A stretch of 6,360 nucleotides of DNA from Sulfurimonadaceae bacterium (GCA_026193155.1 JAPHSI010000103.1:1-6360); one strand, 5' to 3'; counted from the stretch's first letter, positions 1 to 5,987 are shown. Program-made: numbers and translations. Notes: generated by a model from the letters alone, not told the origin.

Positions 1-185
1 ACTAAAGCATTAATACCCGTAGACTTTAAAAACCCGCCAATCATTTCGGCGAAAGGCTTACTTTGGTAAGTTTCCTCTTTATGAGTGGAATTTGCCGCTT
101 CTGCATGAGCAGAAGAACTTGCATATGCAGAACTCATGCCAAATAGCATAAATACTGCAAGAAGTTTAAGTATAAATAATTTCAT
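1..185 (-). CDS. oadB: Oxaloacetate decarboxylase beta subunit (Na+ pump), N-terminal part
   Basis: Only the first 61 codons are inside the window; the gene continues past the left edge. OadB is the integral membrane subunit that decarboxylates carboxybiotin handed over by OadA and couples this to Na+ export. The visible protein begins MKLFILKLLAVFMLFGMSSA, a typical signal peptide or signal anchor with likely cleavage near AYA-SS. A polar His/Glu/Lys-rich stretch follows (about residues 23-42), then PFAEMIGGFLKSTGINALV, which resembles the start of the OadB core (a 'LLxGxG' segment in the enterobacterial protein). Start chosen because a ribosome-binding site (TAGGAT) lies 7 bases upstream, inside the last codons of oadA; the gap to oadA is 4 bases, so translation is probably coupled. 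The identification relies on this short segment plus the position after oadG-oadA. The core of the protein, with its Na+-binding residues, is not visible. Confidence 0.82.
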   Translation of the reverse strand, partial: MKLFILKLLAVFMLFGMSSAYASSSAHAEAANSTHKEETYQSKPFAEMIGGFLKSTGINAL

Positions 186-189
186 TAAT

Positions 190-1980
190 TTATCCTACTA
201 CAGCTACGACTTGACCTTCAACTACTTTATCATTAGTAGCAACATTGATTGACTTAATAACACCGCCACGAGTAGCAACTACATCAATCTCCATTTTCAT
301 AGATTCTAAGATCATAATCACATCACCTTCATTTACACTTTGACCGGGATTCATTATGATTTTCCATACGTTACCTGGAACTAATGCTTTTATATCATCA
401 CCTGCACCACCTGCTGCTGGAGCACTAGCAGGAGCTGCACTTTCACCGTTAACTGCAGTTACTTGGATATCTGCGTCACCTTCTGCTACTTGTACGCTAA
501 ATTTTTGACCATCAACTACTACTGTATAACTTCCACTCATCTCTTCATTTCCTTTGCAATCTTCTTTCATTTGAGAAATTTTTCTAATATTTAACTCGCC
601 TTCACCTTTAAGGAATGCGATACCTTTTTCTTGACATGCTGCTGCGATAAAAATATTTTCTTCTGTAATTTCAATATTTTCTTCTTTTAACTTGTTAATC
701 CAAGTTTGTAGAGATTTAGACTCATCAGCATTCGCTAAATCAAGTGCTTTTTCCTTAGTAGGCTCTAAACCTAGTTTTTCTGAAGCAATTTTTATAACTT
801 CAGGATCTGGTTCAACCGGAGTCTTTCCAAAATATCCAAGAACCATCTTTCCATAACCTGGAGCTATAGCTTTCCATGGACCTTGCATAACATTGTTAAG
901 TGCTTGTTGGAAATAAAACTGTGAAACAGGAGTAACAGAAGTACCATAACCACCTTTTTCAACCACCTCAGTCATAGCTGCTATAACTTCAGGAAATTTT
1001 TCTAGAATGTCATTATCACGCATCATCTGAGTATTTGCTGTTAATGCACCACCCGGCATAGGTGAGAACGGGATAACAGGTGAAACCATTGTAGCTTCTG
1101 GAGGCATAAAATAGTCACTTAAACATGATTGTAACTCTTTTTCATAAGTTAGAATCTTTTCAATCTCTAAACCACCTAAATCAAAATCCATACCTTTAGT
1201 CGCATGTAACATTGTTAAGATATCAGGTTGAGAAGTTCCGCCACTTACAGGTGAAGCAGCCATATCAATACCATCAATACCAGCTTCAAGTGCTGCCATA
1301 TAAGCAGAAACTGATACACCGGCTGTTTCATGAGTATGCAGACGCAAGTGTGTACCTTCAGGAACTAATCCTCGAGCCATTTTAATAGTATCAAAAACTT
1401 TTTGTGGAGATGATGTACCTGATGCATCTTTAAAACAGATACTATCATATGCGATACCACTCTCTAAGATATCACGAAGAGTTTTTTCATAAAATGCTAC
1501 ATCATGCGCTCCATGACATCCTGGTGGTAAATCCATCATTGTAACAACTACTTCGTGCTTTAATCCGTGATGAGAAATTCTCTCACCTGAATATTTTAAA
1601 TTTTCTACATCATTTAATGCATCAAAATTACGAATAGTCGTTGTACCGTGTTTTTTAAATAATTTAGCATGTAAATCGATTAATTCTTTACTTCCTGTAT
1701 CTAGCATAACAGTATTTACACCACGAGCCAGAGTTTGAAGGTTTGCATCCGGACCAACAATTTTACGGAATTTATCCATCATCTCAAATGCATCTTCTTT
1801 TAAATAAAAGTATAGAGATTGAAATCTTGCCCCTCCACCGAACTCAAAATGGTTTATACCTGCAGTTTTTGCAGCTTCAACAGCCGGAAAAAAGTCATCC
1901 ATAAGTACACGTCCACCATATACAGACTGAAAACCATCTCTAAAGGTTGTATCCATTACATCTATAAATTTTTTCGCCAT
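190..1980 (-). CDS. oadA: Biotin-dependent oxaloacetate decarboxylase alpha subunit (carboxyltransferase + biotin carrier)
   Basis: This 596-residue soluble subunit transfers the carboxyl group of oxaloacetate to its own biotin. Domains in order: HMGL-like TIM-barrel carboxyltransferase (about 1-300), PYC_OADA association domain (about 300-480), Ala/Pro/Gly linker (about 513-528) and a biotinyl domain (530-596) with the biotinylation motif ESMKM at Lys562. By eye, the metal site is Asp15 (TTFRDGFQS), the likely carboxylated Lys184 (CFKDASG) and His215/His217 (LHTHETAG). Gln18, Arg86 (LARG) and Thr350 (VTPVSQ) match substrate-site positions of pyruvate carboxylase and OadA. The start has an AAGGAT site 4-5 bases upstream that overlaps the oadG stop; the gap to oadG is 8 bases. 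The barrel motifs differ from the usual LRDAHQS and IKDMAG, so this is a divergent clade. A pyruvate carboxylase B subunit is the main alternative, but no biotin carboxylase gene is adjacent, while oadG and oadB flank it. Confidence 0.93.
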   Translation of the reverse strand: MAKKFIDVMDTTFRDGFQSVYGGRVLMDDFFPAVEAAKTAGINHFEFGGGARFQSLYFYLKEDAFEMMDKFRKIVGPDANLQTLARGVNTVMLDTGSKELIDLHAKLFKKHGTTTIRNFDALNDVENLKYSGERISHHGLKHEVVVTMMDLPPGCHGAHDVAFYEKTLRDILESGIAYDSICFKDASGTSSPQKVFDTIKMARGLVPEGTHLRLHTHETAGVSVSAYMAALEAGIDGIDMAASPVSGGTSQPDILTMLHATKGMDFDLGGLEIEKILTYEKELQSCLSDYFMPPEATMVSPVIPFSPMPGGALTANTQMMRDNDILEKFPEVIAAMTEVVEKGGYGTSVTPVSQFYFQQALNNVMQGPWKAIAPGYGKMVLGYFGKTPVEPDPEVIKIASEKLGLEPTKEKALDLANADESKSLQTWINKLKEENIEITEENIFIAAACQEKGIAFLKGEGELNIRKISQMKEDCKGNEEMSGSYTVVVDGQKFSVQVAEGDADIQVTAVNGESAAPASAPAAGGAGDDIKALVPGNVWKIIMNPGQSVNEGDVIMILESMKMEIDVVATRGGVIKSINVATNDKVVEGQVVAVVG

Positions 1981-1988
1981 TTTTATCC

Positions 1989-2219
1989 TTAACCTTCTCT
2001 ATGGTATTTAACAGCAGCAGTTATTGCTGCAATTACTTTTTTATTTTCATTGGCATTATTTGCCGATGATGTATCTTTAGCCTGTGGCTCTGGGAAAAAT
2101 TTGTGGATTATTATAGACATTACATTCATTGCAATAATCATTATTATTAAGAATGAAAACACTGTTGCCATTCCTAAACCCATAAATTTGAAACCCTCAA
2201 TTACGAGGTTAGTTTCCAT
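1989..2219 (-). CDS. oadG: Oxaloacetate decarboxylase gamma subunit
   Basis: Small 76-residue membrane protein and first gene of the oadGAB operon. In the known enzyme the gamma subunit holds the alpha and beta subunits together at the membrane. It has one transmembrane helix (about residues 14-39, GLGMATVFSFLIIMIIAMNV and onward), a polar Asn/Ser/Lys linker (about 46-61) and a conserved-looking C-terminal tail, VIAAITAAVKYHREG, that resembles the OadG tail contacting OadA; His73 could take part in the metal binding reported for this tail (inference). An AAGGTAG ribosome-binding site lies 6 bases upstream of the ATG. The size is usual for the family. The next gene, oadA, starts 8 bases after its stop. 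A short open frame on the opposite strand here is only a shadow. Confidence 0.88.
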   Translation of the reverse strand: METNLVIEGFKFMGLGMATVFSFLIIMIIAMNVMSIIIHKFFPEPQAKDTSSANNANENKKVIAAITAAVKYHREG

Positions 2220-2249
2220 AAATCTACCTTTATTTCATAATTTGGGTGC

Positions 2250-2255
2250 ATTATA
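2250..2255 (-). promoter_or_regulatory. Predicted promoter -10 box of the oadGAB operon
   Basis: On the minus strand the sequence reads GTATTATAATGC, a perfect TATAAT. Transcription would start near 2243, giving a leader of about 24 bases with the oadG ribosome-binding site in it. There is no recognisable -35 at 17 bases; the region upstream is A/T-rich, as is common for the main sigma factor promoters of Campylobacterota. No other promoter-like site was seen inside the operon, so this would drive all three genes. Confidence 0.6.
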
Positions 2256-2272
2256 ATACAAAGATGTTTAAA

Positions 2273-2322
2273 ATTACTTTTCAGTAACTTTATAATTTGA
2301 AAAATTATACAATTTTGTTACT
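2273..2322. repeat. Nested AT-rich inverted repeats, possible operator
   Basis: The centre is a perfect palindrome with 8-base arms, TATAATTT-GAA-AAATTATA (2291-2309). It is flanked by AGTAAC at 2283-2288 and its reverse complement GTTACT at 2317-2322. A further ATTACT at 2273-2278 forms a second dyad with AGTAAC across TTTC. The block lies between the divergent oadG and 2413 promoters, upstream of both -10 boxes. It does not match a regulator motif I know, and at this AT content the central palindrome could partly be chance. A binding site for a dimeric regulator is an inference. Confidence 0.35.
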
Positions 2323-2370
2323 TTTTTTGCTTAGACAAAATCTATAATAAAACAAAAAGATATATTTAGA

Positions 2371-2376
2371 TAAAAT
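2371..2376 (+). promoter_or_regulatory. Predicted promoter -10 box of the 2413 membrane-protein gene
   Basis: TTTAGATAAAATAC contains TAAAAT, a good -10 for Campylobacterota, which predicts a transcript start near 2383 and a leader of about 30 bases. A perfect TATAAT at 2343-2348 is an alternative that would give a longer leader. Neither has a clear -35 box. Confidence 0.4.
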
Positions 2377-2412
2377 ACAATTATTAATATAATTTATGGA
2401 GTAGCTATACAT

Positions 2413-2709
2413 ATGATTGCAGGAATGTACGAACAAGATTTGATTGCATATATAATTTTCGGATTGACACTTAACTTTTTATTTTCAATATTATTTGGAG
2501 TATATTTGACAAAAAATATTGGTATGGAAGAGATGATAAAACTAAAAGGGGACAAAGAACAATCTTTATTAGTAAGTATGAGTCTTTTTATACCTTTTGC
2601 CAAGATGCTTATTACATTATATAGAGTCAGTATTCTTCAAATATATTTTTTAAATAAAGGTTATTCACACAAAGAATTTTGGATATATATGACACATAAA
2701 AGAGATTAA
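2413..2709 (+). CDS. Uncharacterised two-helix inner-membrane protein
   Basis: A 98-residue protein of unknown function. It has two hydrophobic segments: about residues 10-33 (LIAYIIFGLTLNFLFSILFG and onward) and about 51-80 (SLLVSMSLFIPFAKMLITLY and onward). The second carries Lys64 and Arg71, which is unusual and may mark an amphipathic or interface helix. The loop between them is charged (EEMIKLKGDKEQ), and the C-terminus is basic and aromatic (KEFWIYMTHKRD). There is no signal peptide and no known motif. GGAG at 2398-2401 is the only Shine-Dalgarno-like site, 11 bases before the ATG, which is rather far. The gene stands alone between the divergent oad operon and a convergent gene whose stop codon directly abuts its own. 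It is probably real given its own upstream promoter-like sites and its coherent protein; the overlapping minus-strand frame is a shadow. Confidence 0.75.
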   Translation: MIAGMYEQDLIAYIIFGLTLNFLFSILFGVYLTKNIGMEEMIKLKGDKEQSLLVSMSLFIPFAKMLITLYRVSILQIYFLNKGYSHKEFWIYMTHKRD

Positions 2710-3225
2710 CTACTTTTTATATAACTCTGATATACATTTATTACTTATATCATTTTTAAATAATCCTACTTTATTCTCTTTAGCATAAATTTGTGCCTGA
2801 GTCAGGCTATATTCAAATTCTTTACTTTCTACAATAGGGCTTCTAACAGCTAGTCCGTTTTTAACCAATAGTTCAGACATTGTCATTTTTCCTTTAGCAT
2901 AAATGATGCACCTTTTATTCTTAAATTCAATATGATAAAGCTGTCTATCTTTTAATAGGTTTTGTGTAAAATATTTACTCATAGGATTTTGTATATAAAA
3001 TTCTTGAACACTTTTTTTACAACTCGAATCAAATTCAGCTATTGAGTATAATTCATCTACTGTTATTACTCCGTATGGTTTACATGTAAACTCATATAAA
3101 CCTATGCTAAATCTTTGAAATTCATTTGTATTAACAGACCTTAAAGTAGCTAAGGTTGGTTCTTTTGCAAGAGACAGTGTAAAAAGAAAGCTCAAATATA
3201 TAATATGCTTCAATATTTTATTCAT
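2710..3225 (-). CDS. Secreted staphylococcal-nuclease-fold (thermonuclease-like) protein, probably catalytically degenerate
   Basis: A 171-residue protein from the chosen start; an ATG at 3240 would add five residues (MLLCY). The start at 3225 gives a compact signal peptide, MNKILKHIIYLSFLFTLSLA, with cleavage before KEP; neither start has a good ribosome-binding site. The C-terminal half carries the SNase signature: KNKRCIIYAKGKMTMSELLV, then KNGLA, then QAQIYAKENKVGLF, like the family's R-x-x-A-x-V...LV-GLA...A-x-A-x-x-x-GLW. The Arg of NKRCIIY (110 counting from 3240) matches SNase Arg87. In the first half, IGLYEFTCKPYG lies where SNase has its Asp40/Glu43 loop, and the Arg35 and Glu43 positions appear to be Ser and Cys, so nuclease activity is doubtful. 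Four Cys in the mature protein (53, 74, 111, 169) could form disulfides in the periplasm. Fold assignment is by eye. Confidence 0.72.
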   Translation of the reverse strand: MNKILKHIIYLSFLFTLSLAKEPTLATLRSVNTNEFQRFSIGLYEFTCKPYGVITVDELYSIAEFDSSCKKSVQEFYIQNPMSKYFTQNLLKDRQLYHIEFKNKRCIIYAKGKMTMSELLVKNGLAVRSPIVESKEFEYSLTQAQIYAKENKVGLFKNDISNKCISELYKK

Positions 3226-3239
3226 ATAACATAGTAACA

Positions 3240-3248
3240 TGATATAAT
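3240..3248 (+). promoter_or_regulatory. Perfect extended -10 promoter in a short divergent gap
   Basis: TGATATAAT is a perfect extended -10 (TGn-TATAAT). Counting its last T as -7 puts +1 at 3255, the A of the ATG of the 54-residue plus-strand gene, so that message would be leaderless. Read on the minus strand, the same bases give TTTATTATATC, in which TATTAT could act as a -10 for the divergent gene with a start near 3237, shortly before the ATG at 3225. Another candidate for the minus-strand gene is GATAAAATAC at 3286-3295. Confidence 0.55.
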
Positions 3249-3254
3249 AAATCC

Positions 3255-3419
3255 ATGAAAGATTTTAAGTTAAAGATGATTCTCAGTATTTTATCGGGTG
3301 TTATTTTCTCATTTGTATTTATTATCTTAGCCTTATCATTGCCTGTAAGAGAAAAAACTGTTCAAAAACAGTCAAATGAGAATATACTACAACAAATTTC
3401 AGGTTCTATAAGAAAATAA
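3255..3419 (+). CDS. Small single-pass membrane protein (54 residues)
   Basis: Short gene of unknown function. Translation gives MKDFKLKMILSILSGVIFSF then VFIILALSLPVREKTVQKQS then NENILQQISGSIRK. A Lys-rich N-terminus leads into one clear transmembrane helix (about residues 8-30), followed by a polar, probably periplasmic tail of about 24 residues; the positive-inside rule favours N-in. It has no Shine-Dalgarno sequence, but a perfect extended -10 sits so that the transcript should begin on the ATG. An internal ATG (residue 8, position 3276) is an alternative start with a weak AAG-rich upstream. The stop is 8 bases from the stop of the convergent 3428-3937 gene. Support comes from the promoter, the coherent membrane-protein composition and the otherwise unexplained gap; homology was not tested. 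Confidence 0.6.
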   Translation: MKDFKLKMILSILSGVIFSFVFIILALSLPVREKTVQKQSNENILQQISGSIRK

Positions 3420-3427
3420 ACTAAAAA

Positions 3428-3937
3428 CTAAAGTGCATCTTTTACTTTTTTTAGCTTTAAGACATCATATGCATAACTAGGATTAAGCTTAAATGCACAC
3501 GCCATAAGAGCTTCTATATACTCTTCAAGATATTCTAAATTCTCATGATTATTCATTAAGTAAGTCAATAAAACTTGTGCATCATCTATTCTTAAATTTC
3601 TGGCTACACCTAAGTTTTTATGTGATAAATTTTTAAGTTCCATACTTTTTGATTCTCTGAGAGCTTCTTGGTTTTGTGAAAGACCCTCTAAAATCTCGTA
3701 AAATAAATTATATGATTTAAAAATCTGTGAAATATAATCCTGTATAAGCTGAATTATAAGCTCTTTATCCAAACCCAATTCATCAACAGGTTTAGAGTAG
3801 TCATACACGTATTCTTTAGGAAGGAGGCTTTGTTTATGCGTAGACACACCATCACAAATTGATTGTGCAAGTTTCAAAATTGATGCGACATTCTCTTCTT
3901 TTGAAATAGTATCATCAATTATTACTCTATTTAACAT
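3428..3937 (-). CDS. Hpt-like helical protein, uncharacterised
   Basis: A 169-residue, mostly helical cytosolic protein with no signal peptide or membrane segment. Residues about 55-135 read like a histidine-phosphotransfer (Hpt) domain: LDKELIIQLIQDYISQIFKS, a second helix, then LSHKNLGVARNLRIDDAQVL. His106 is at the phospho-acceptor position and Gly110 at the +4 glycine. However, canonical Hpt has H-x-L-K-G, while here it is H-K-N-L-G, so the usual Lys at +3 is Leu. The tail (LEEYIEALMACAFKLNPSYA and beyond) adds another helical segment. A role as a stand-alone relay protein or a non-phosphorylated binding module is an inference; no kinase or response regulator gene is adjacent. It has its own promoter (3964-3992), a weak ribosome-binding site (TGGGAAA, 6-8 bases before the ATG) and a predicted leader of about 20 bases. 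The existence of the gene is firm; the Hpt assignment is moderate. Confidence 0.8.
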   Translation of the reverse strand: MLNRVIIDDTISKEENVASILKLAQSICDGVSTHKQSLLPKEYVYDYSKPVDELGLDKELIIQLIQDYISQIFKSYNLFYEILEGLSQNQEALRESKSMELKNLSHKNLGVARNLRIDDAQVLLTYLMNNHENLEYLEEYIEALMACAFKLNPSYAYDVLKLKKVKDAL

Positions 3938-3963
3938 AAATTTCCCATGTATAATTTACATAA

Positions 3964-3992
3964 ATTATAGTCTAAATTGACTGATATTTCAA
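3964..3992 (-). promoter_or_regulatory. Sigma-70-type promoter of the Hpt-like gene
   Basis: On the minus strand, TTGAAA (3992-3987), a 17-base spacer and TATAAT (3969-3964). This is the best full -35/-10 pair in the window. The transcript should start near 3957, giving a leader of about 20 bases before the ATG at 3937. Confidence 0.65.
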
Positions 3993-4024
3993 CTATCTTA
4001 TTAGAGACTATTGAGGAAATTTAA

Positions 4025-4051
4025 ATATGAGTGCTACAAAAGCACTCATAT
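4025..4051 (-). terminator. Rho-independent-type hairpin after htpG
   Basis: Perfect inverted repeat with 11-base arms, ATATGAGTGCT and AGCACTCATAT, and a 5-base loop. It begins 12 bases past the htpG stop codon. Read on the minus strand it is followed by TTTAAATTT, a weak U-rich tract; on the plus strand no T-run follows. It most likely ends htpG transcription and insulates the downstream gene, whose own promoter lies just beyond at 3964-3992. Confidence 0.75.
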
Positions 4052-4062
4052 ATTGTTAAATT

Positions 4063-5958
4063 TTATACAGCTTTAGTGATAATTCTATTTAAACGAGATA
4101 TAAAATCTGCAGTATCATCTAATTCTTGACCGTCAAAAAGTTTTGCTTGATCCAAAAGTACGTGTGCAGCGTCATTAATCAAGTTTACATCAGAAGAGTC
4201 TTTTAGTTTTATAAGAAGTTCATGTTTTGGATTAATTTGTAAGATAGGTTTAGGAGCTGTTTGGTCACCACTGTCTTGACCCATTTGTTTCATCATTTGA
4301 GCCATCATATAAGCTGGATCTTCTTTATCTTCTTTAATTTTTACAGGAGAATCAACTAAATCAGTAGTAGTTTCAACCTCTTTTACTGAATCACCAAGAG
4401 CTTCTTTAAACTGTCCTACTAAACCTTCATAAGTTTTAGCTGTTTCTTCCTCAGCTTTTTTCTCATCTTCATCCAATTCAAATTTTGCATCTGAGATATG
4501 TACAAGTTTGTATTCTTTATACTCTGTTACCATAGGGAAGATAATACTGTCAACTTCTTCGTTAAGAATTAGAACATCAATACCCTTAGCTTTAAAACGC
4601 TCTAATGAAGGGGACGCTTTTAACATCTCAACTGAAGATTTACCAGTTATATAATAAATCTCTTTTTTCTCTTCATCTACATTTTTAACAAAATCTTCTA
4701 TCATAACTGTTTCAGAAGAGTTAAGTGTATTGAATTTTAATAATTCTAATATTTTCTCACGATTAGCAAAATCATTATAAAGCCCTTCTTTAAGGACATT
4801 TCCAAACTCTGCATAAAAAGTTTCGTATCTCTCTTTATCTTTTTTGGACATCTTTGCTAGTTCTGAAAGTACTTTTTTTACTGAAGCATTTTTAATTTTA
4901 CTCATAACTGCATTAGATTGTAAAATCTCACGAGATACATTTAAAGGTAAATCTTTTGAATCAATAACACCACGTAAAAAACGTAGATATGTAGGCATTA
5001 ACTCTTTTTCATCATCTGTAATAAATACACGGTTAATATATAATTTAATTCCTGTTTGATAATCAACTCTATATAAGTCCATCGGAGCTTTACTTGGTAT
5101 ATAAAAAAGTGTTGTGTATTCTATAGCACCTTCAGCTTTATTGTGCATCCATGTTAAAGGGGCTTCAGACGAATGTGAAAATGAGCTATAAAAATCTTTA
5201 TATTCATCATCTGTAATATCTTTTTTAGCAATAGTCCAAAGTGCATTTGCTTTATTTATTTGTTGATTTTCAATCTCTGTTCTAGATGCTTCAGTTTCAT
5301 TACCTTCATCATCTGTTACAGCTGGAATATACTTCTCTTTATCCATAAAGATTTGAAAAGGGATATGATTTGAGTATTTTTTAATTATACTTTCAATACG
5401 ATGTTCCTCTAAAAATTCACTCTCATCATCTTTTAGATACATAACTATTGTAGTTCCATGACCATCCATAGTTGCATTTTCTATCTCAAATTCTCCTGAA
5501 CCTGTACTCGTCCATACATAAGCTTGGTCTTCCCCTGCTTTTTTTGTAGTAACTTCAACTTTATCAGCTACCATAAAACACGCATAAAAACCAACACCGA
5601 ATTGACCGATTAATTGAGAGTCTTGTTTCTGGTCACCCGTCATATTCTCCAAGAATGCTTTAGTACCACTTTTTGCGATAGTACCAAGATTATTCATTAA
5701 ATCTTCTTCATTCATACCTATACCGGTATCTTTAATAGTAAGAGTCTTTGCTTCTTTATTCGCCACGATATCAATACGAGGTGTAAAAGTTACATTTTTA
5801 TATGCTTCATCCGTTAAAACTAACATATTTAGTTTATCTAATGCATCTGATGCATTAGACACAAGCTCACGGATGAAAATTTCTTTATTTGAGTATAGTG
5901 AGTGTGTCATTAAATGTAATATCTGATCTGCTTCCGTTTGAAACTGATGTTTAGCCAT
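4063..5958 (-). CDS. htpG: Molecular chaperone HtpG (bacterial Hsp90)
   Basis: A 631-residue ATP-dependent dimeric cytosolic chaperone. The N-terminal GHKL ATPase domain (about 1-215) has Glu31 and Asn35 in IRELVSNASDAL (equivalent to catalytic Glu34 and Mg-binding Asn38 of E. coli), DTGIGM at 77-82, the lid and glycine-rich segment GQFGVGFYACFMVADKV at 118-134, and GHGTTIVMYL at 166-175. The middle domain (about 230-490) has the LTWMHNKAEG client/ATP-loop region and PLNVSREILQ with the ATP-contacting Arg343. The C-terminal dimerisation domain (about 505-631) includes a Met-rich amphipathic segment, YMMAQMMKQMG, like the client-binding helix of other HtpG proteins. Length fits the family (about 610-640). 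The start at 5958 gives the usual KHQFQTEA beginning and has AAGGAT 7 bases upstream; a TTG at 5997 would add 13 residues but has no ribosome-binding site. It is a single-gene unit with its own promoter and terminator. Confidence 0.98.
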   Translation of the reverse strand: MAKHQFQTEADQILHLMTHSLYSNKEIFIRELVSNASDALDKLNMLVLTDEAYKNVTFTPRIDIVANKEAKTLTIKDTGIGMNEEDLMNNLGTIAKSGTKAFLENMTGDQKQDSQLIGQFGVGFYACFMVADKVEVTTKKAGEDQAYVWTSTGSGEFEIENATMDGHGTTIVMYLKDDESEFLEEHRIESIIKKYSNHIPFQIFMDKEKYIPAVTDDEGNETEASRTEIENQQINKANALWTIAKKDITDDEYKDFYSSFSHSSEAPLTWMHNKAEGAIEYTTLFYIPSKAPMDLYRVDYQTGIKLYINRVFITDDEKELMPTYLRFLRGVIDSKDLPLNVSREILQSNAVMSKIKNASVKKVLSELAKMSKKDKERYETFYAEFGNVLKEGLYNDFANREKILELLKFNTLNSSETVMIEDFVKNVDEEKKEIYYITGKSSVEMLKASPSLERFKAKGIDVLILNEEVDSIIFPMVTEYKEYKLVHISDAKFELDEDEKKAEEETAKTYEGLVGQFKEALGDSVKEVETTTDLVDSPVKIKEDKEDPAYMMAQMMKQMGQDSGDQTAPKPILQINPKHELLIKLKDSSDVNLINDAAHVLLDQAKLFDGQELDDTADFISRLNRIITKAV

Positions 5959-5965
5959 TTTAAAT

Positions 5966-5971
5966 ATCCTT
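5966..5971 (-). promoter_or_regulatory. Ribosome-binding site fixing the htpG start
   Basis: AAGGAT on the minus strand, 7 bases before the ATG at 5958. It decides against the in-frame upstream TTG at 5997, which has no such site and also lies upstream of the predicted transcript start. Confidence 0.8.
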
Positions 5972-5987
5972 ATTGAAATTTTTTTGT

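Noticed and set aside
2050..2256. Plus-strand open frame of 68 codons opposite oadG
   Set aside because: It is the reverse-strand reading of a clear oadG gene and its promoter, with no ribosome-binding site and an unnatural Ile run.
2394..2603. Minus-strand open frame of 69 codons opposite the 2413 gene
   Set aside because: No promoter or ribosome-binding site; the plus-strand frame encodes a coherent membrane protein.
2698..2717. AAAAG/CTTTT stem across the convergent stop codons as a bidirectional terminator
   Set aside because: Only 5 mostly A-T pairs around a 10-base loop; too weak to call.
3421..3454. CTAAAAA...TTTTTAG as a terminator for the microprotein gene
   Set aside because: Seven mostly A-T pairs with a 20-base loop inside the 3' end of the opposite gene; likely chance in AT-rich DNA.
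4025..4051. GAGTGC and GCACTC arms resembling the CIRCE heat-shock operator (TTAGCACTC-N9-GAGTGCTAA) next to a chaperone gene
   Set aside because: The arms are in the opposite order (GAGTGCT first, then AGCACTC), the spacer is 5 rather than 9, and the element lies downstream of htpG. It is a terminator hairpin.
4844..5059. Plus-strand open frame of 71 codons inside htpG
   Set aside because: Antisense to the conserved middle domain of htpG, with no start signals.
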